Shown here in pieces: positions 8,387 through 17,736 of a DNA stretch of 64,000 bases. The stretch comes from Roseomonas sp. AR75. GTDB taxonomy: Bacteria > Pseudomonadota > Alphaproteobacteria > Acetobacterales > Acetobacteraceae. The position numbers and the translations under genes were made by a program. The DNA lies in contig NZ_STGB01000001.1 of assembly GCF_005222815.1 (NCBI RefSeq), positions 868,001-932,000 of the forward strand, given 5' to 3'. Each line of letters opens with the position of its first letter. Position 1 is the stretch's first letter. Below the pieces are notes generated by a model that made no database searches, was not told the origin of the DNA, and saw only the letters and a program-made list of their open reading frames with translations.

Positions 8387-8962
8387 TCAGCGCCAGGCGA
8401 CTTCGCCGAGCCGCGCCATCGCGGCGGTGCTGACCGCCTGGCGCAGCACGCGCACCACTTCGGCAATGCCCTGTTCAGGCTCGCCGTCGTTCACCACCCT
8501 GCGCGCATCCAGGCCGCGCGGCAGCGGCGCCTCACGCGCCAGGCGGCGGGCGACGTCCTCCGCCTCCTCGCGGCCGCGATTCGCCAGGCGCGCGGCGCGC
8601 ACCTCGAGCGGTGCGGTGATCTCCAGCACCAGCAACGGAAAGCGCGACGCCGCATCCTGCAGCACGCCTCGCGAGAGATTCGCCACGACGACGATGCCTG
8701 CGGCGATGTCCGGCGCGACATGCGCGGGAATGCCGTAGGACAGGCCATGCGCCTGCCACCACAACGCGAAGCCGCCGGCGTCGCGCAGGCTGCGGAACGC
8801 CTCCTCCGTCACGGGCTGATGGTCCTCCCCGCCGGCCTCCGCAGGGCGCGTGATCACGCGACGGACGAAACGGACATGCGATTCCGCAGCCAGTTGCGCA
8901 CGCGCACCGGCCATCAGCGTGTCCTTGCCAGCGCCTGAAGGACCGACCACGGCAACCAGCAC
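8387..8962 (-). CDS. phnN: Ribose 1,5-bisphosphate phosphokinase PhnN
   Basis: 191 residues. It phosphorylates ribose 1,5-bisphosphate to PRPP, linking phosphonate breakdown to nucleotide metabolism. It has a guanylate-kinase-like P-loop, VVGPSGAGKDT, at residues 5-15, followed by VRFVRRVITRP and LWWQAHGLSYGIP. The start is GTG at 8962: a GGAGGT lies about 6 nt upstream and the P-loop then begins within five residues, as in relatives. A longer frame to 9013 exists but adds charged residues. It converges on the DUF1045 gene with 3 nt between them and so is transcribed separately. Confidence 0.92.
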   Translation of the reverse strand: MLVAVVGPSGAGKDTLMAGARAQLAAESHVRFVRRVITRPAEAGGEDHQPVTEEAFRSLRDAGGFALWWQAHGLSYGIPAHVAPDIAAGIVVVANLSRGVLQDAASRFPLLVLEITAPLEVRAARLANRGREEAEDVARRLAREAPLPRGLDARRVVNDGEPEQGIAEVVRVLRQAVSTAAMARLGEVAWR

Positions 8963-9042
8963 GCCGTACCTCCGTCTTGACCCCTTCCCTTCTGCCTGCG
9001 CCAATCGGCCCACTCAAGCGAAAGACCGTGAAGGTTCCACTG

Positions 9043-10833
9043 ATGTTCACAACCCGTCCAGAAATCGCTGGCAGTTTCGGCGTCGTCGCTTCCACGCACT
9101 GGATCGCGTCCCAGGTCGGGATGAGCGTGCTGGAGCGCGGCGGCAACGCCTTTGACGCAGCGGCGGCGGCGGGCTTCACGCTGCAGGTCGCGGAGCCCCA
9201 TCTGAACGGGCCTGGCGGCGACGCGCCGATCATCGTCCATGACGCGAAATCCGGCGCGCAGCATGTGATCTGCGGGCAGGGCGTCGCGCCCGCGGCGCTG
9301 ACGGTGGCGCATGTGAAGGGCGAACTCGGCCTCGACCTGATCCCCGGCACCGGCCTGCTTCCGGCGATGGTGCCGGGCGCCTTCGATGCCTGGGCGCTGA
9401 TGCTGCGCGACCACGGCACCTGGTCGTTGCGCGAGGTGCTGTCCTACGCCATCGGCTATGCGCGGCGCGGCATCCACTATGTCCCGCGGATCATCGCCAC
9501 GCTGAATGGCGTGCGCCCGCTGTTCGAGGCGGAGTGGACGACATCGGCCGCGATATGGCTGCGCGACGGCGGCCCGCGGGAGGGCAAGCTCTGGGCCAAC
9601 CCCACGCTGGCCGAGACCTGGGAACGCCTGCTGCGCGAGGCCGAGTCCGCCGGCCGCGACCGCATCGCGCAGATCGATGCAGCCCGAAGCGCCTGGTATG
9701 GCGGGTTCGTCGCCGAGGCGATCGATCGCTTCTTCCGCAGCAACGAGATCCTGGACGCGTCCGGCCGACGCCATCGCGGCGTGCTGACGGGCGACGACAT
9801 GGCGAAGTGGCGCGCGAGCGTGGAGGCGCCGCTGAGGCGCGACTATCGCGGCACCACGCTGCTGAAATGCGGGGTATGGAGCCAGGGGCCGACCATGCTG
9901 CAGACCATGGCGCTGCTGGAAGGCTTCGACATCGGCGGCATGGACCCGCTTGGCGAGCAGTTCATCCACACTGTCGTCGAATGCCTGAAGCTCGCCTTCG
10001 CCGATCGCGAGGCCTATTATGGCGACCCGAACTTCGTGGATGTGCCGATCCAGGCGCTGCTCTCCGCGGAATATGCCGCGGAGCGGCGCAAGCTGATCGG
10101 CGACACGGCGTCCATGGAACTTCGCCCCGGCAGCATTGCAGGCTTCGAACGCTCCGCGCCCGACCTGCAGGCCGCCGTGGATCGCAAGGAGATGCGCACG
10201 CGCGCGCCTGGCGTCGGAGAGCCCACGGTGGCGCGGCTCGGCGTGTCCGGCGCCGACACCTGCCATATCGACATCATCGACAGCCAGGGGAACATGGTCA
10301 GCGCGACGCCTTCCGGCGGCTGGCTGCAATCCTCGCCAGCGATCCCAGAGCTCGGCTTCTGCCTGGGGACGCGCGGGCAGATGTTCTGGCTGGACGAGTC
10401 GTTGCCGAACGGCCTGAAGCCCGGCAAGCGGCCGCGCACCACGCTCTCGCCGGCGATGGCGCTGAAGGATGGCCGGCCCTGGATGAGCTTCGGCACGCCC
10501 GGCGGCGAGCAGCAGGACCAGTGGCAGCCGATCATGTTCGCCCGCATGGTGGACCATGCGATGACGATCCAGCAGGCGATCGACGCGCCCTCGTTCCATA
10601 CGGAGCACTGGCCCTCCAGCTTCTGGCCGCGCGATGCCAGCCCGGGCCGCGTGGTGATCGAGGGCCGCTTCCCGGCGGAAGTGCTGGACGCGCTGAATGC
10701 GCGCGGACACCTGGCGGAGATGGGCGGCGAATGGTCGGAAGGCCGGCTGAGCGGCGCCCGCCAGGAAGCGGACGGCCAGCTCTTCGCCGGCGCGAACCCG
10801 CGCGGCATGCAGGGCTACGCGGTGGGGCGGTAG
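9043..10833 (+). CDS. Gamma-glutamyltransferase-family protein (Ntn hydrolase)
   Basis: 596 residues from ATG 9043. Members self-cleave before a threonine that becomes the N-terminal nucleophile. The candidate here is Thr406 in GADTCHIDIIDSQGN, matching the T-x-H region of the family. Other family landmarks are GGNAFDAAAAAGFTLQVAEPH near the N-terminus, GPGGDAP, and GKRPRTTLSPAM with FGTPGGEQQ late in the chain. No signal peptide is apparent, so the protein may be cytoplasmic and act on an amide or glutamyl compound other than glutathione. An in-frame GTG at 9028 is an alternative start. The gene diverges from phnN. Confidence 0.85.
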   Translation: MFTTRPEIAGSFGVVASTHWIASQVGMSVLERGGNAFDAAAAAGFTLQVAEPHLNGPGGDAPIIVHDAKSGAQHVICGQGVAPAALTVAHVKGELGLDLIPGTGLLPAMVPGAFDAWALMLRDHGTWSLREVLSYAIGYARRGIHYVPRIIATLNGVRPLFEAEWTTSAAIWLRDGGPREGKLWANPTLAETWERLLREAESAGRDRIAQIDAARSAWYGGFVAEAIDRFFRSNEILDASGRRHRGVLTGDDMAKWRASVEAPLRRDYRGTTLLKCGVWSQGPTMLQTMALLEGFDIGGMDPLGEQFIHTVVECLKLAFADREAYYGDPNFVDVPIQALLSAEYAAERRKLIGDTASMELRPGSIAGFERSAPDLQAAVDRKEMRTRAPGVGEPTVARLGVSGADTCHIDIIDSQGNMVSATPSGGWLQSSPAIPELGFCLGTRGQMFWLDESLPNGLKPGKRPRTTLSPAMALKDGRPWMSFGTPGGEQQDQWQPIMFARMVDHAMTIQQAIDAPSFHTEHWPSSFWPRDASPGRVVIEGRFPAEVLDALNARGHLAEMGGEWSEGRLSGARQEADGQLFAGANPRGMQGYAVGR

Positions 10834-10835
10834 CG

Positions 10836-11013
10836 GCAGGGGGCTTTGCGCCCTGCACCCCCACCAGGAGCCTGAGGCTCCTGGACCTGCGTCCGTTTAA
10901 CGTCGAAGGAGGAGGGGGCACTTCGCCCCCCTCCTCCTTCGACGTTGAAAATGAATGTGGGGGTCCGGGGAGCTTCAAGCTCCCCGGCCGGGGCGCGGGG
11001 GCAGCGCCCCCGC
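10836..11013. repeat. Cluster of five GC-rich hairpins between convergent genes
   Basis: Five inverted repeats lie in a row. They are 10836-10856 (GCAGGG/CCCTGC), 10864-10884 (CCAGGAGCC, TGA loop), 10899-10918 with 10927-10946 (a perfect 20-bp stem with an 8-nt loop), 10967-10985 (GGGGAGCTT/AAGCTCCCC) and 10995-11013 (GCGGGGGC, AGC loop). They fill almost the whole gap between the GGT-family gene and the convergent TPP-enzyme gene. The 20-bp stem is the best candidate for a bidirectional terminator, although no T-run follows on either strand. The others look like REP-type palindromes. Confidence 0.8.
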
Positions 11014-11025
11014 AGACCGCACGCC

Positions 11026-12702
11026 CTACCGCGCCGCCTGCGCGCGCAGCTGCGCGATCGTCGCGCGGTTCGTCACCTGGTCCGGATTCATCCGCACCTC
11101 GATGACGGCCGGCTTGCCGCTGGCACGCGCGCGCTGGAAGGCCGGCACCAGTTCCTCGGTGGCATTCACCACCTCGCCATGGCCGCCGAAGCTCTCGATG
11201 AAGCGGGCGAAGTCCGGGTTCGTCAGTTCGGTGCCGGAGACGCGGCCGGGATAGGTGCGCTCCTGATACATCCGGATCGTGCCGTACATCCCGTTGTTGA
11301 AAACCAGGATGATCGGCGCCGCGCCATGGTGGAAGGCGGTGGCGAGTTCCTGCCCCGTCATCAACGCGCCGCCATCGCCGACGAAACAGACCACGCAGCG
11401 CCCCGGGTTGGTGATGGCGGCCCCGATCGCCGCCGGCACGCCATAGCCCATCGCGCCGTTGGTCGGGCCAAGGAAGTCCTGCTTCTCCCGCACATGCATG
11501 AAGCGCGTCGGCCAGGTGGCGAAGTTGCCGGCATCCGTGGTGAAGATCGTATCCTCCGGCAGCACCGTCTCAAGCTGCTGCAACGCAACGGCAAGGTTCA
11601 GCGGGCCGTCGTACTCCTGCGGCTTCGCCTGCGCCTCGCGCGCGGCGCGCACCGCCTGGCGCCAGGCGCCCCAGCGCGGCTGCGCCACCCGCTGACCGCG
11701 CAGCGCCTGCGCGAAGGCGTTCAACTCGGAAACAACGCCGAGCGCGACGCGATAGACGCGGCCGATCTCGGACTGCTCGGGATGGACGTGGATGATCGGC
11801 TTGCTACCGGCCATGTCCCACAGCGTGTACCCCTGGCTCACCGGCTCGCCGAGGCGCGTACCGATCGCCAGGATCAGGTCCGCCTCCTTCGCCTTCGCGA
11901 CAAGCTGCGCATCCGCACCGACGCCGAGATCGCCGGCGTAATGCGCGCTGGTTCCGTCGAACAGGCCCTGACGGCGGAAGGCGACGGCGACGGGGATGTC
12001 GTTGCCGACGAGGAAGTCGCGGATCGCCGCACGGCCTTCCTCGGTCCAGCGCGTGCCGCCGAGGATGGCCAGCGGCTTCTCCGCCTTCGCCAGCATCTGC
12101 ATCAGGCGCGGGATCGCATCCGGCGCCGGGTGCGGCGGCAGCACCGGCTGCGGGCCAATGTCCGGCACGCTGGCCAGGTGCTTCTGCATCTCCTCGCTCA
12201 GCGCGACGACGACGGGACCGGGACGGCCGCTGACAGCCACGTCGAAGGCATGCGCCATGAGTTCCGGGATGCGCTCGGCCTCGTCGATCTGGGTCACCCA
12301 TTTCGCGATGGGCGAGAAGAAGCGGCGGTAATCCACTTCCTGGAAGGTCTCGCGATCGGTCTCGGAGACCGGGATCTGCCCGACCAGCAGCACCAGCGGC
12401 GTGCTGTCCTGCTGCGCCACATGCACGCCGATCGCGGCGTGGCAGGCGCCGGGACCGCGGGTGACGACGGCGACGCCGGGCCGGCCGGTCAGCTTGCCCT
12501 GGGCCTCGGCCATGTGGACGGCGCCGGCCTCGAAGCGGCAGGTGACGAGCTCGATGCGGTTGCGCTGGTTGTACAGGCCGTCGAGCAGGTCGAGATAGCT
12601 CTCGCCGGGCACCGCGAAGACGTGCGTGGCGCCGTTCGCCACCAGCGCATCCGCGAGCAACTGCCCGCCCGTCCGACCTTCCGGTCGCGCCGCATCCGCC
12701 AT
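11026..12702 (-). CDS. Thiamine-diphosphate-dependent enzyme, acetolactate-synthase-like
   Basis: 558 residues with the three-domain layout of the pyruvate oxidase/acetolactate synthase group. The N-terminal pyrimidine-binding domain has the activating glutamate in CRFEAGAVHMAEA. A central FAD/nucleotide-type domain follows. The C-terminal ThDP motif runs from GDGGALMTG to FNN (GDG...NN). There is no adjacent small subunit ilvH, so it is probably a catabolic member such as a benzoylformate- or sulfoacetaldehyde-type enzyme rather than the biosynthetic IlvB; the substrate cannot be read from sequence. A GGAGGAAGG precedes the ATG. Confidence 0.85.
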   Translation of the reverse strand: MADAARPEGRTGGQLLADALVANGATHVFAVPGESYLDLLDGLYNQRNRIELVTCRFEAGAVHMAEAQGKLTGRPGVAVVTRGPGACHAAIGVHVAQQDSTPLVLLVGQIPVSETDRETFQEVDYRRFFSPIAKWVTQIDEAERIPELMAHAFDVAVSGRPGPVVVALSEEMQKHLASVPDIGPQPVLPPHPAPDAIPRLMQMLAKAEKPLAILGGTRWTEEGRAAIRDFLVGNDIPVAVAFRRQGLFDGTSAHYAGDLGVGADAQLVAKAKEADLILAIGTRLGEPVSQGYTLWDMAGSKPIIHVHPEQSEIGRVYRVALGVVSELNAFAQALRGQRVAQPRWGAWRQAVRAAREAQAKPQEYDGPLNLAVALQQLETVLPEDTIFTTDAGNFATWPTRFMHVREKQDFLGPTNGAMGYGVPAAIGAAITNPGRCVVCFVGDGGALMTGQELATAFHHGAAPIILVFNNGMYGTIRMYQERTYPGRVSGTELTNPDFARFIESFGGHGEVVNATEELVPAFQRARASGKPAVIEVRMNPDQVTNRATIAQLRAQAAR

Positions 12703-12772
12703 GAGCCCTTCCTCCGCACCTCAGCGGGCGGAGGTTTAGCCCGCGGCGCGCGGCCCGCCTACTCCGGCGATC

Positions 12773-15700
12773 CTATTCCGCCGGCGCCGGATGCGGCGCG
12801 GGATCGCGCTTCTCGAGCTCGGTCAGACGCGCGGCGATCGCGCCGATCGGCTTCGTATAGCCCGCGAGAAGGACGTAGAGCGCCGGCACCGCATAGAGGG
12901 TGAGGAAGGTGGAGAGGCTGACGCCGCCCACGATCACCCAGCCGATCGCCATGCGGCTCTCGGCGCCCGCGCCGGTCGCCATGGCAAGCGGCACGGCGCC
13001 GAACACGGTGGCGATGGAGGTCATCAGGATCGGCCGCAGCCGCACCACGGACGCTTCCAGGACCGCGTCATGGATGGACAGGCCGCGGTCCCGCAGCTGG
13101 TTCGCGAATTCCACGACGAGGATGCCGTTCTTCGCCATCAGGCCGATCAGCAGGATCATGCCGATCTGGCTGAAGACGTTGAGGGACTGCCCCGTCATGT
13201 GCAGCGCCAGCAGGCCGCCGGTCACCGCGAGCGGGGTCGAGAGCAGGATGATGAAGGGATGGACGAAGCTCTCGAACTGCGCGGCGAGCACCAGGAACAC
13301 CACCAGCAGCGCCAGCGCGAAGGTGAAATAGAGCGCGCCGGAGCTTTCCTTGAACTCAAGGCTCTGGCCGCGATAGCTGATCCGCGCTTCCGGGGGCAGC
13401 ACCTCGCGCGCCACGCCTTCCAGATAGGCCAGCGCATCGCCCAGCGAGTAGCCTGGCGCGAGCGACGCGCTGATGGTGATGGCGCGCACCCGGTCCTCGC
13501 GCGACAGCGATTGCGGCCGCGCACGCTCGCTGAGCGTCACGACGTTGGACAGCGGAACGAGGCCACCCTGCTGCGCGCCGCTGCCGATCAGGCCGAGCGC
13601 GCCGCCGGCACTGGTCCGGATGAAGATGTTCTGCAGGTCGTAGGGCGTCGCGCGGTCCTGTTCGCGCGCCTGGAGCAGCACCTTGTACTCCTCGCCGCCC
13701 TCGACATAGGTGCCGGCCTCGCGGGAGCCGAGCATCGTCTCGATGGTGCGGCCGACCGCCTGGATGGACACGCCGAGCTCGGCCGCCTTACGCCGGTCGA
13801 TCTCGACGCGGATCTCTGGCTTGGTCTCGCGGAAATTGCTGTCGAGGTTGAGCAGGCGCGGATTCTCCCGCGCCTTCGCCAGGAAGCGGTCGCGCCACTC
13901 CACCAGCGTGCCGTAGTCGGTGCCGCCGATCACGAACTGCACCGGGGGCTGAAAGCCGCGCTGGCCGAGCGACGGCGGGTTGAGCGCGAAGGCGCGCACG
14001 CCCGGGATGGCCAGCAGCTTGGGCATGATCTCGGACGTCAGGGTCTGCTGCTTGCGCTCCCGCTCATGCCAGGGCGCCAGGCGCATGAAGACATTGGCGA
14101 CATTGGCCTGGGCCGGGCGCTGGAAGCCACCGACCGTCGCGAAGATCGATTCGACCTCGCCACTGTCGATGTAAGGCTGCACGATCTCCTCGATGCGCCG
14201 GACGTGCTCGCCGGTATAGGCGAAGCTCGCGCCCTCGGGGCCCGTGGTGGGGATGATGACCACGCCTCGATCCTCGGTCGGCGCGAATTCCTTCGGCAGC
14301 GCCTGGAACAGCCCGATCGCCATCGCGGAGACCAAGGCCATCACGCCGAGCGTCAGCAGCGGCGCGCCGAGCGCCCGCTTCAGCGTCACGCGCAACAGCC
14401 AGTTCATCCCGAGGAAGAGCGGCTCCGTCCAGCGCACCAGCCGGCTCTCGCCCTCATGCGGCTTCAGCAGCTTGGAACACATCATGGGCGTCAGCGTCAG
14501 TGCGATGAAGCCCGAGAACATCACGGACGCAGCCAGGGCGAAGCCGAATTCCGTGAACAGCCGGCCGGTGTTGCCGCCCATGAAGGACAGCGGCAGGAAG
14601 ACCGAGATCAGCACCAGCGTGGTCGCGATCACCGCGAAGGCGATCTCGCGCGCGCCGCGGAGGGAGGCGAGCAGCGGATGCTCGCCCTCCTCGATGCGGC
14701 GGTGGATGTTCTCCAGCACCACGATCGCGTCGTCCACCACCAGCCCGATGGCCAGCACCAGGCCGAGCAGCGTCAGCACATTGATGGAGAAGCCGAGCGC
14801 GGCGAGCGCGATGAAGGACCCGATGATGGAGACCGGGATCGCCACGGCCGGGATCAGCGTCGCGCGCCAGGATCGCAGGAAGAAGAAGATCACCACGACG
14901 ACGAGCGTCAGGGCGATCATCAGCGCGTGCTCGACCTCGTAGATGGACTGGCTGATGAACAGGCTTTCGTCGTAGCCAACCACCACTTCCACGCCTTCCG
15001 GCACGGAGCCGCGGATGCGCTCCACCTCCTCCTTCACGCCGTCGGCGACGGAGAGGGTGTTGGCCGTGGACTGGCGCAGGATGCCAAGCCCGATGGCCGG
15101 CTTGCCATTGATGCGATAGCCGCCGCGCGTGTCTTCCGGCGCGACCTCCACCTGGGCCACGTCGCCGAGCAGCACCTGCGCGCCGCCGACGCGGCTGATC
15201 ACCACCTGGCGGAACTGTTCCGGCCGGTTCATGCGCGTGTCGGTGCGCACGGTCAGCTCGCGCGCATCGCTCTCGATGCGGCCGCCGGGGAGTTCGACAT
15301 TCTCGCGCCGGATCGCGTCCTCGACATCCTGCGCGGTCAGGCCGCGGGCAGCGAGCGCCTGGCGGTCCAGCCAGATGCGCATCGAGGGCTTGCGCTCTCC
15401 GAGCACCAGCACCTGCGCGACACCGTCCACCACGGCAAGGCGGTCGGCGAAGCGGCGGCGCGCGATCTCGGTGAGTTCCATGCCGGACAGCTGGTCCGAC
15501 ACGAGCGCGATCCAGAGGATCGGCCGCGCATCGCCATCCACCTTGGCCACGATCGGCGTGTCGGCGGCTTCCGGCAATCGCGCCAAGGTTCGGGCGACAC
15601 GGTCGCGCACGTCGTTGGAGGCGGCGTCCACGTCCCGCGTCAGGCGGAACTCCATCGTCACCTGGCTGCGCTCGTCGCGCGACACCGAGGTCATGACCTT

Positions 15701-15931
15701 GATGCCCTCGATGCCCGCGACCGCGGCCTCGATCAGCTCGGTGATCTGCGTGTCGATCACCGCGGCGGAGGCACCGCGATAGGTCGTGGTGATGGAGATC
15801 ACCGGCGGGTCGATCTTCGGGTATTCGCGGATCGGCAGCTTCGCCAGCGAAGCGAGGCCGAGCACGATCAGCAGCAGGCTGACCACGGTCGCGAAGACCG
15901 GGCGCTTGATCGAGATATCGGAGAGAACCAT
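12773..15931 (-). CDS. RND-family multidrug efflux pump, inner-membrane subunit
   Basis: 1052 residues, the usual size for HAE1-type AcrB/MexB pumps. Typical features are the N-terminal SIKRPVFATVVSLLLIVLG, the proton-relay aspartates in LAIGLVVDDAIVVLENIHRR (TM4), and GLMAKNGILVVEFANQLRD in the second half. Two repeats of one plus five transmembrane helices surround large periplasmic loops. It follows its adaptor gene by 25 nt on the same strand, so the two form an operon. No outer-membrane channel gene follows, so the pump must use one encoded elsewhere. Confidence 0.95.
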   Translation of the reverse strand: MVLSDISIKRPVFATVVSLLLIVLGLASLAKLPIREYPKIDPPVISITTTYRGASAAVIDTQITELIEAAVAGIEGIKVMTSVSRDERSQVTMEFRLTRDVDAASNDVRDRVARTLARLPEAADTPIVAKVDGDARPILWIALVSDQLSGMELTEIARRRFADRLAVVDGVAQVLVLGERKPSMRIWLDRQALAARGLTAQDVEDAIRRENVELPGGRIESDARELTVRTDTRMNRPEQFRQVVISRVGGAQVLLGDVAQVEVAPEDTRGGYRINGKPAIGLGILRQSTANTLSVADGVKEEVERIRGSVPEGVEVVVGYDESLFISQSIYEVEHALMIALTLVVVVIFFFLRSWRATLIPAVAIPVSIIGSFIALAALGFSINVLTLLGLVLAIGLVVDDAIVVLENIHRRIEEGEHPLLASLRGAREIAFAVIATTLVLISVFLPLSFMGGNTGRLFTEFGFALAASVMFSGFIALTLTPMMCSKLLKPHEGESRLVRWTEPLFLGMNWLLRVTLKRALGAPLLTLGVMALVSAMAIGLFQALPKEFAPTEDRGVVIIPTTGPEGASFAYTGEHVRRIEEIVQPYIDSGEVESIFATVGGFQRPAQANVANVFMRLAPWHERERKQQTLTSEIMPKLLAIPGVRAFALNPPSLGQRGFQPPVQFVIGGTDYGTLVEWRDRFLAKARENPRLLNLDSNFRETKPEIRVEIDRRKAAELGVSIQAVGRTIETMLGSREAGTYVEGGEEYKVLLQAREQDRATPYDLQNIFIRTSAGGALGLIGSGAQQGGLVPLSNVVTLSERARPQSLSREDRVRAITISASLAPGYSLGDALAYLEGVAREVLPPEARISYRGQSLEFKESSGALYFTFALALLVVFLVLAAQFESFVHPFIILLSTPLAVTGGLLALHMTGQSLNVFSQIGMILLIGLMAKNGILVVEFANQLRDRGLSIHDAVLEASVVRLRPILMTSIATVFGAVPLAMATGAGAESRMAIGWVIVGGVSLSTFLTLYAVPALYVLLAGYTKPIGAIAARLTELEKRDPAPHPAPAE

Positions 15932-15956
15932 GGCGTGTGCCTTCCCCGTCCCCCGG

Positions 15957-17072
15957 TCAGGAGGTCGGCCGCGTCAGGGTTTCGACCACGCGCACCGGCG
16001 CGTCGTTGCGCAGGCGCTGGATGCCGCGCACCACCACCATCTCGCCGGCCCGCACGCCGGAGAGCACTTCCACCTCGCCCTGCAGGCGCTGGCCGAGGCG
16101 TACCTCCACGCGCTTGGCGCGGTTGTCGCGGACGACGAAGACGAAGTTGCGGTCGCCGAGCGGGTCGAGCGCTTCCTCCGCAACCAGCATCGCATCCTCG
16201 CGGCGCTGCATCTCGATGTCCACCGTCATGAAGAGGCCGGGCTTGAGGACCTCCTGCGGGTTCTCGAACTCGCTGATCACGCGGACGGTGCGCGTGGTGG
16301 TGTCGATCCTGGTGTCCACCACCAGGACCCGCCCCTCGAAGCGACGGTCGCCGAAGGCGGCCGAGCGGGCGATCACGGGGCTGCCGACGCGCACGCGCGC
16401 CACATAGACCTCGGGCACGGCGAACTCGACCCGGACGCGGGAGATGTCGTCCAGCGTGGTCACCACGGTGCCGGGCTGCACCAGCGCGCCCACGCTCACC
16501 TGGCGCAGGCCGACGCGGCCGCTGAAGGGGGCAGTGACGCGCAGCTCCTCGAGCTTCGCCTGCGCCTGGCGCACGCGACCCTCGGCCTGGCGGGTCAGCG
16601 CCTCCAGCGTCTCGAGGCGCTGGGCGGTGATGGTCTGGCCGGGCTGCAGTCCGCGTCCGCGGACGAGCTGGCTTCGGGCATCGTCGAACAGGGCGCGCGC
16701 CTGGTCCAGCTCCGCGCGCAGGGCGGCGGCGTCAAGCTCGACCAGCACCTCGCCTTCCTGGACGTTCTGGCCTTCCTGGAAGCGGATCGCCTGGACGATG
16801 CCGGTCACCTTGGTGGTGATGGTCACCGCATCGCGGGCGCGCACCGTGCCCACGCTCTCGCTGCGATCCACCACCGTTCCGGTCCGCACGGGCGACACCA
16901 CGACGCCTACCGGCCCACCGCCCCCGCCACGCTGCGGTCCCGTGGGGGCAGCCGCCTCCAGCCCGACGAGCGCGAGCGGCCGCGGAAGCCCGAACTGCTC
17001 GCCATAGATGTGCCAGGCGGCACCCAGGCCCCCAAGGAGGGCCAGGATGGCAAGCTGGGGAAGTGTTCGCAT
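15957..17072 (-). CDS. RND efflux periplasmic adaptor (membrane fusion protein)
   Basis: 371 residues. An N-terminal hydrophobic anchor (LAILALLGGLGAAWHIYG) precedes a glycine-rich linker. Then come a lipoyl half (VTGIVQAIRFQEGQNVQEGEVLVELD), a helical hairpin of about residues 115-170, the second lipoyl half (VTAPFSGRVGLRQVSVGALVQPG) and the beta-barrel domain. The order is that of AcrA/MexA-type adaptors. It is the first gene of the leftward pump operon. The leader upstream (17073-17381) probably contains the promoter. Confidence 0.93.
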   Translation of the reverse strand: MRTLPQLAILALLGGLGAAWHIYGEQFGLPRPLALVGLEAAAPTGPQRGGGGGPVGVVVSPVRTGTVVDRSESVGTVRARDAVTITTKVTGIVQAIRFQEGQNVQEGEVLVELDAAALRAELDQARALFDDARSQLVRGRGLQPGQTITAQRLETLEALTRQAEGRVRQAQAKLEELRVTAPFSGRVGLRQVSVGALVQPGTVVTTLDDISRVRVEFAVPEVYVARVRVGSPVIARSAAFGDRRFEGRVLVVDTRIDTTTRTVRVISEFENPQEVLKPGLFMTVDIEMQRREDAMLVAEEALDPLGDRNFVFVVRDNRAKRVEVRLGQRLQGEVEVLSGVRAGEMVVVRGIQRLRNDAPVRVVETLTRPTS

Positions 17073-17381
17073 TCGATCGGTCCTGATCCCCGCTGTTCTG
17101 GCGCGTCAACGAAGTTCCGGCAAGGGTTCAAACGTGTCCATTTGTTTCCATGGCCTCGAAATGCTGCACCGACGCCGTGCTTCTCCGCGCGATGGGCCAG
17201 TTCGGCGTTACGCACCGAACCGTGGCATGGGCGCGCTTAGGGGCCGGTCCCGTCAGGCCAAGCAAGCTTTATGCCGCTGCCGCCGCCGCCCTGTGCCCGA
17301 GACGTAACGCCGCCCGGCGATCTAGCCCTCGGCGGTCCCAAGCGCCAATGTGGTGTGGGCAAGCTCCGGGAGCGAGAGGCG
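17073..17381. other. Intergenic region between the pump operon and the Lrp-type gene
   Basis: 309 nt between divergent genes with no convincing gene. It should contain both promoters. The only structure I noticed is an imperfect dyad at 17129-17147, AAAC and GTTT separated by 10 nt, lying 57 nt upstream of the adaptor start. It is a plausible site for a TetR-type or similar regulator, but no regulator gene is adjacent and the match is short. A GAGAGG just before 17382 is the ribosome-binding site for the rightward gene. Confidence 0.4.
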
Positions 17382-17636
17382 ATGCGCGCGATCTTCGTGA
17401 TGATCAAGTGCGAGATGGGGCAGGCCTACCGCGTCGCCCGCGAGATGGCCGACACCATCCCCCAATTGTCGGAGATGCACTCGATCAGCGGGCAGTACGA
17501 CCTGCTTGGCAAGTTCTATCTGGAGACGGACGAGGATATCGGCCTGTTCGTGGTGGAACGCATCCAGAGCGTGGCCGGCATCAAGGACACCTACACGCTG
17601 CAGACCTTCAACGCCTTCTCCGGCGGTCGCGCCTGA
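17382..17636 (+). CDS. Stand-alone Lrp/AsnC ligand-binding (RAM) domain protein
   Basis: 84 residues: only the C-terminal alpha/beta sandwich of Lrp/AsnC regulators, with no helix-turn-helix. The pattern RAIFVMIKCEMGQAYRVA, then ISGQYDLLGKF and VAGIKDTYTLQTF, follows the usual RAM-domain strands, and GQYDLLGK is the effector-loop region. Such proteins bind small ligands such as amino acids and may modulate full-length Lrp partners. The ATG at 17382 is preceded by GAGAGG at good spacing; the frame is open 37 codons further upstream but that part is low-complexity proline/arginine. No operon partner is evident. Confidence 0.87.
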   Translation: MRAIFVMIKCEMGQAYRVAREMADTIPQLSEMHSISGQYDLLGKFYLETDEDIGLFVVERIQSVAGIKDTYTLQTFNAFSGGRA

Positions 17637-17736
17637 GCCTGCCCCCGCGCCGCCGCAATCGACGCGCTGCGGACACAACCCCGCCCGAAGGGGGCCGCGC
17701 CGTGTCGCGACGATGCCAGGCGTGGAGGAACCGACG

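Noticed and set aside
11026..12702. Annotation of the ThDP enzyme as biosynthetic acetolactate synthase IlvB
   Set aside because: No regulatory-subunit gene follows and it stands alone; a catabolic or other ThDP activity is equally likely, so no gene symbol was given.
12791..16231. 1,146-codon open frame on the + strand, opposite the RND pump
   Set aside because: The minus strand encodes a complete AcrB-type pump and adaptor with conserved motifs; the plus-strand translation is His/Arg/Gln-rich and has no recognisable domain.
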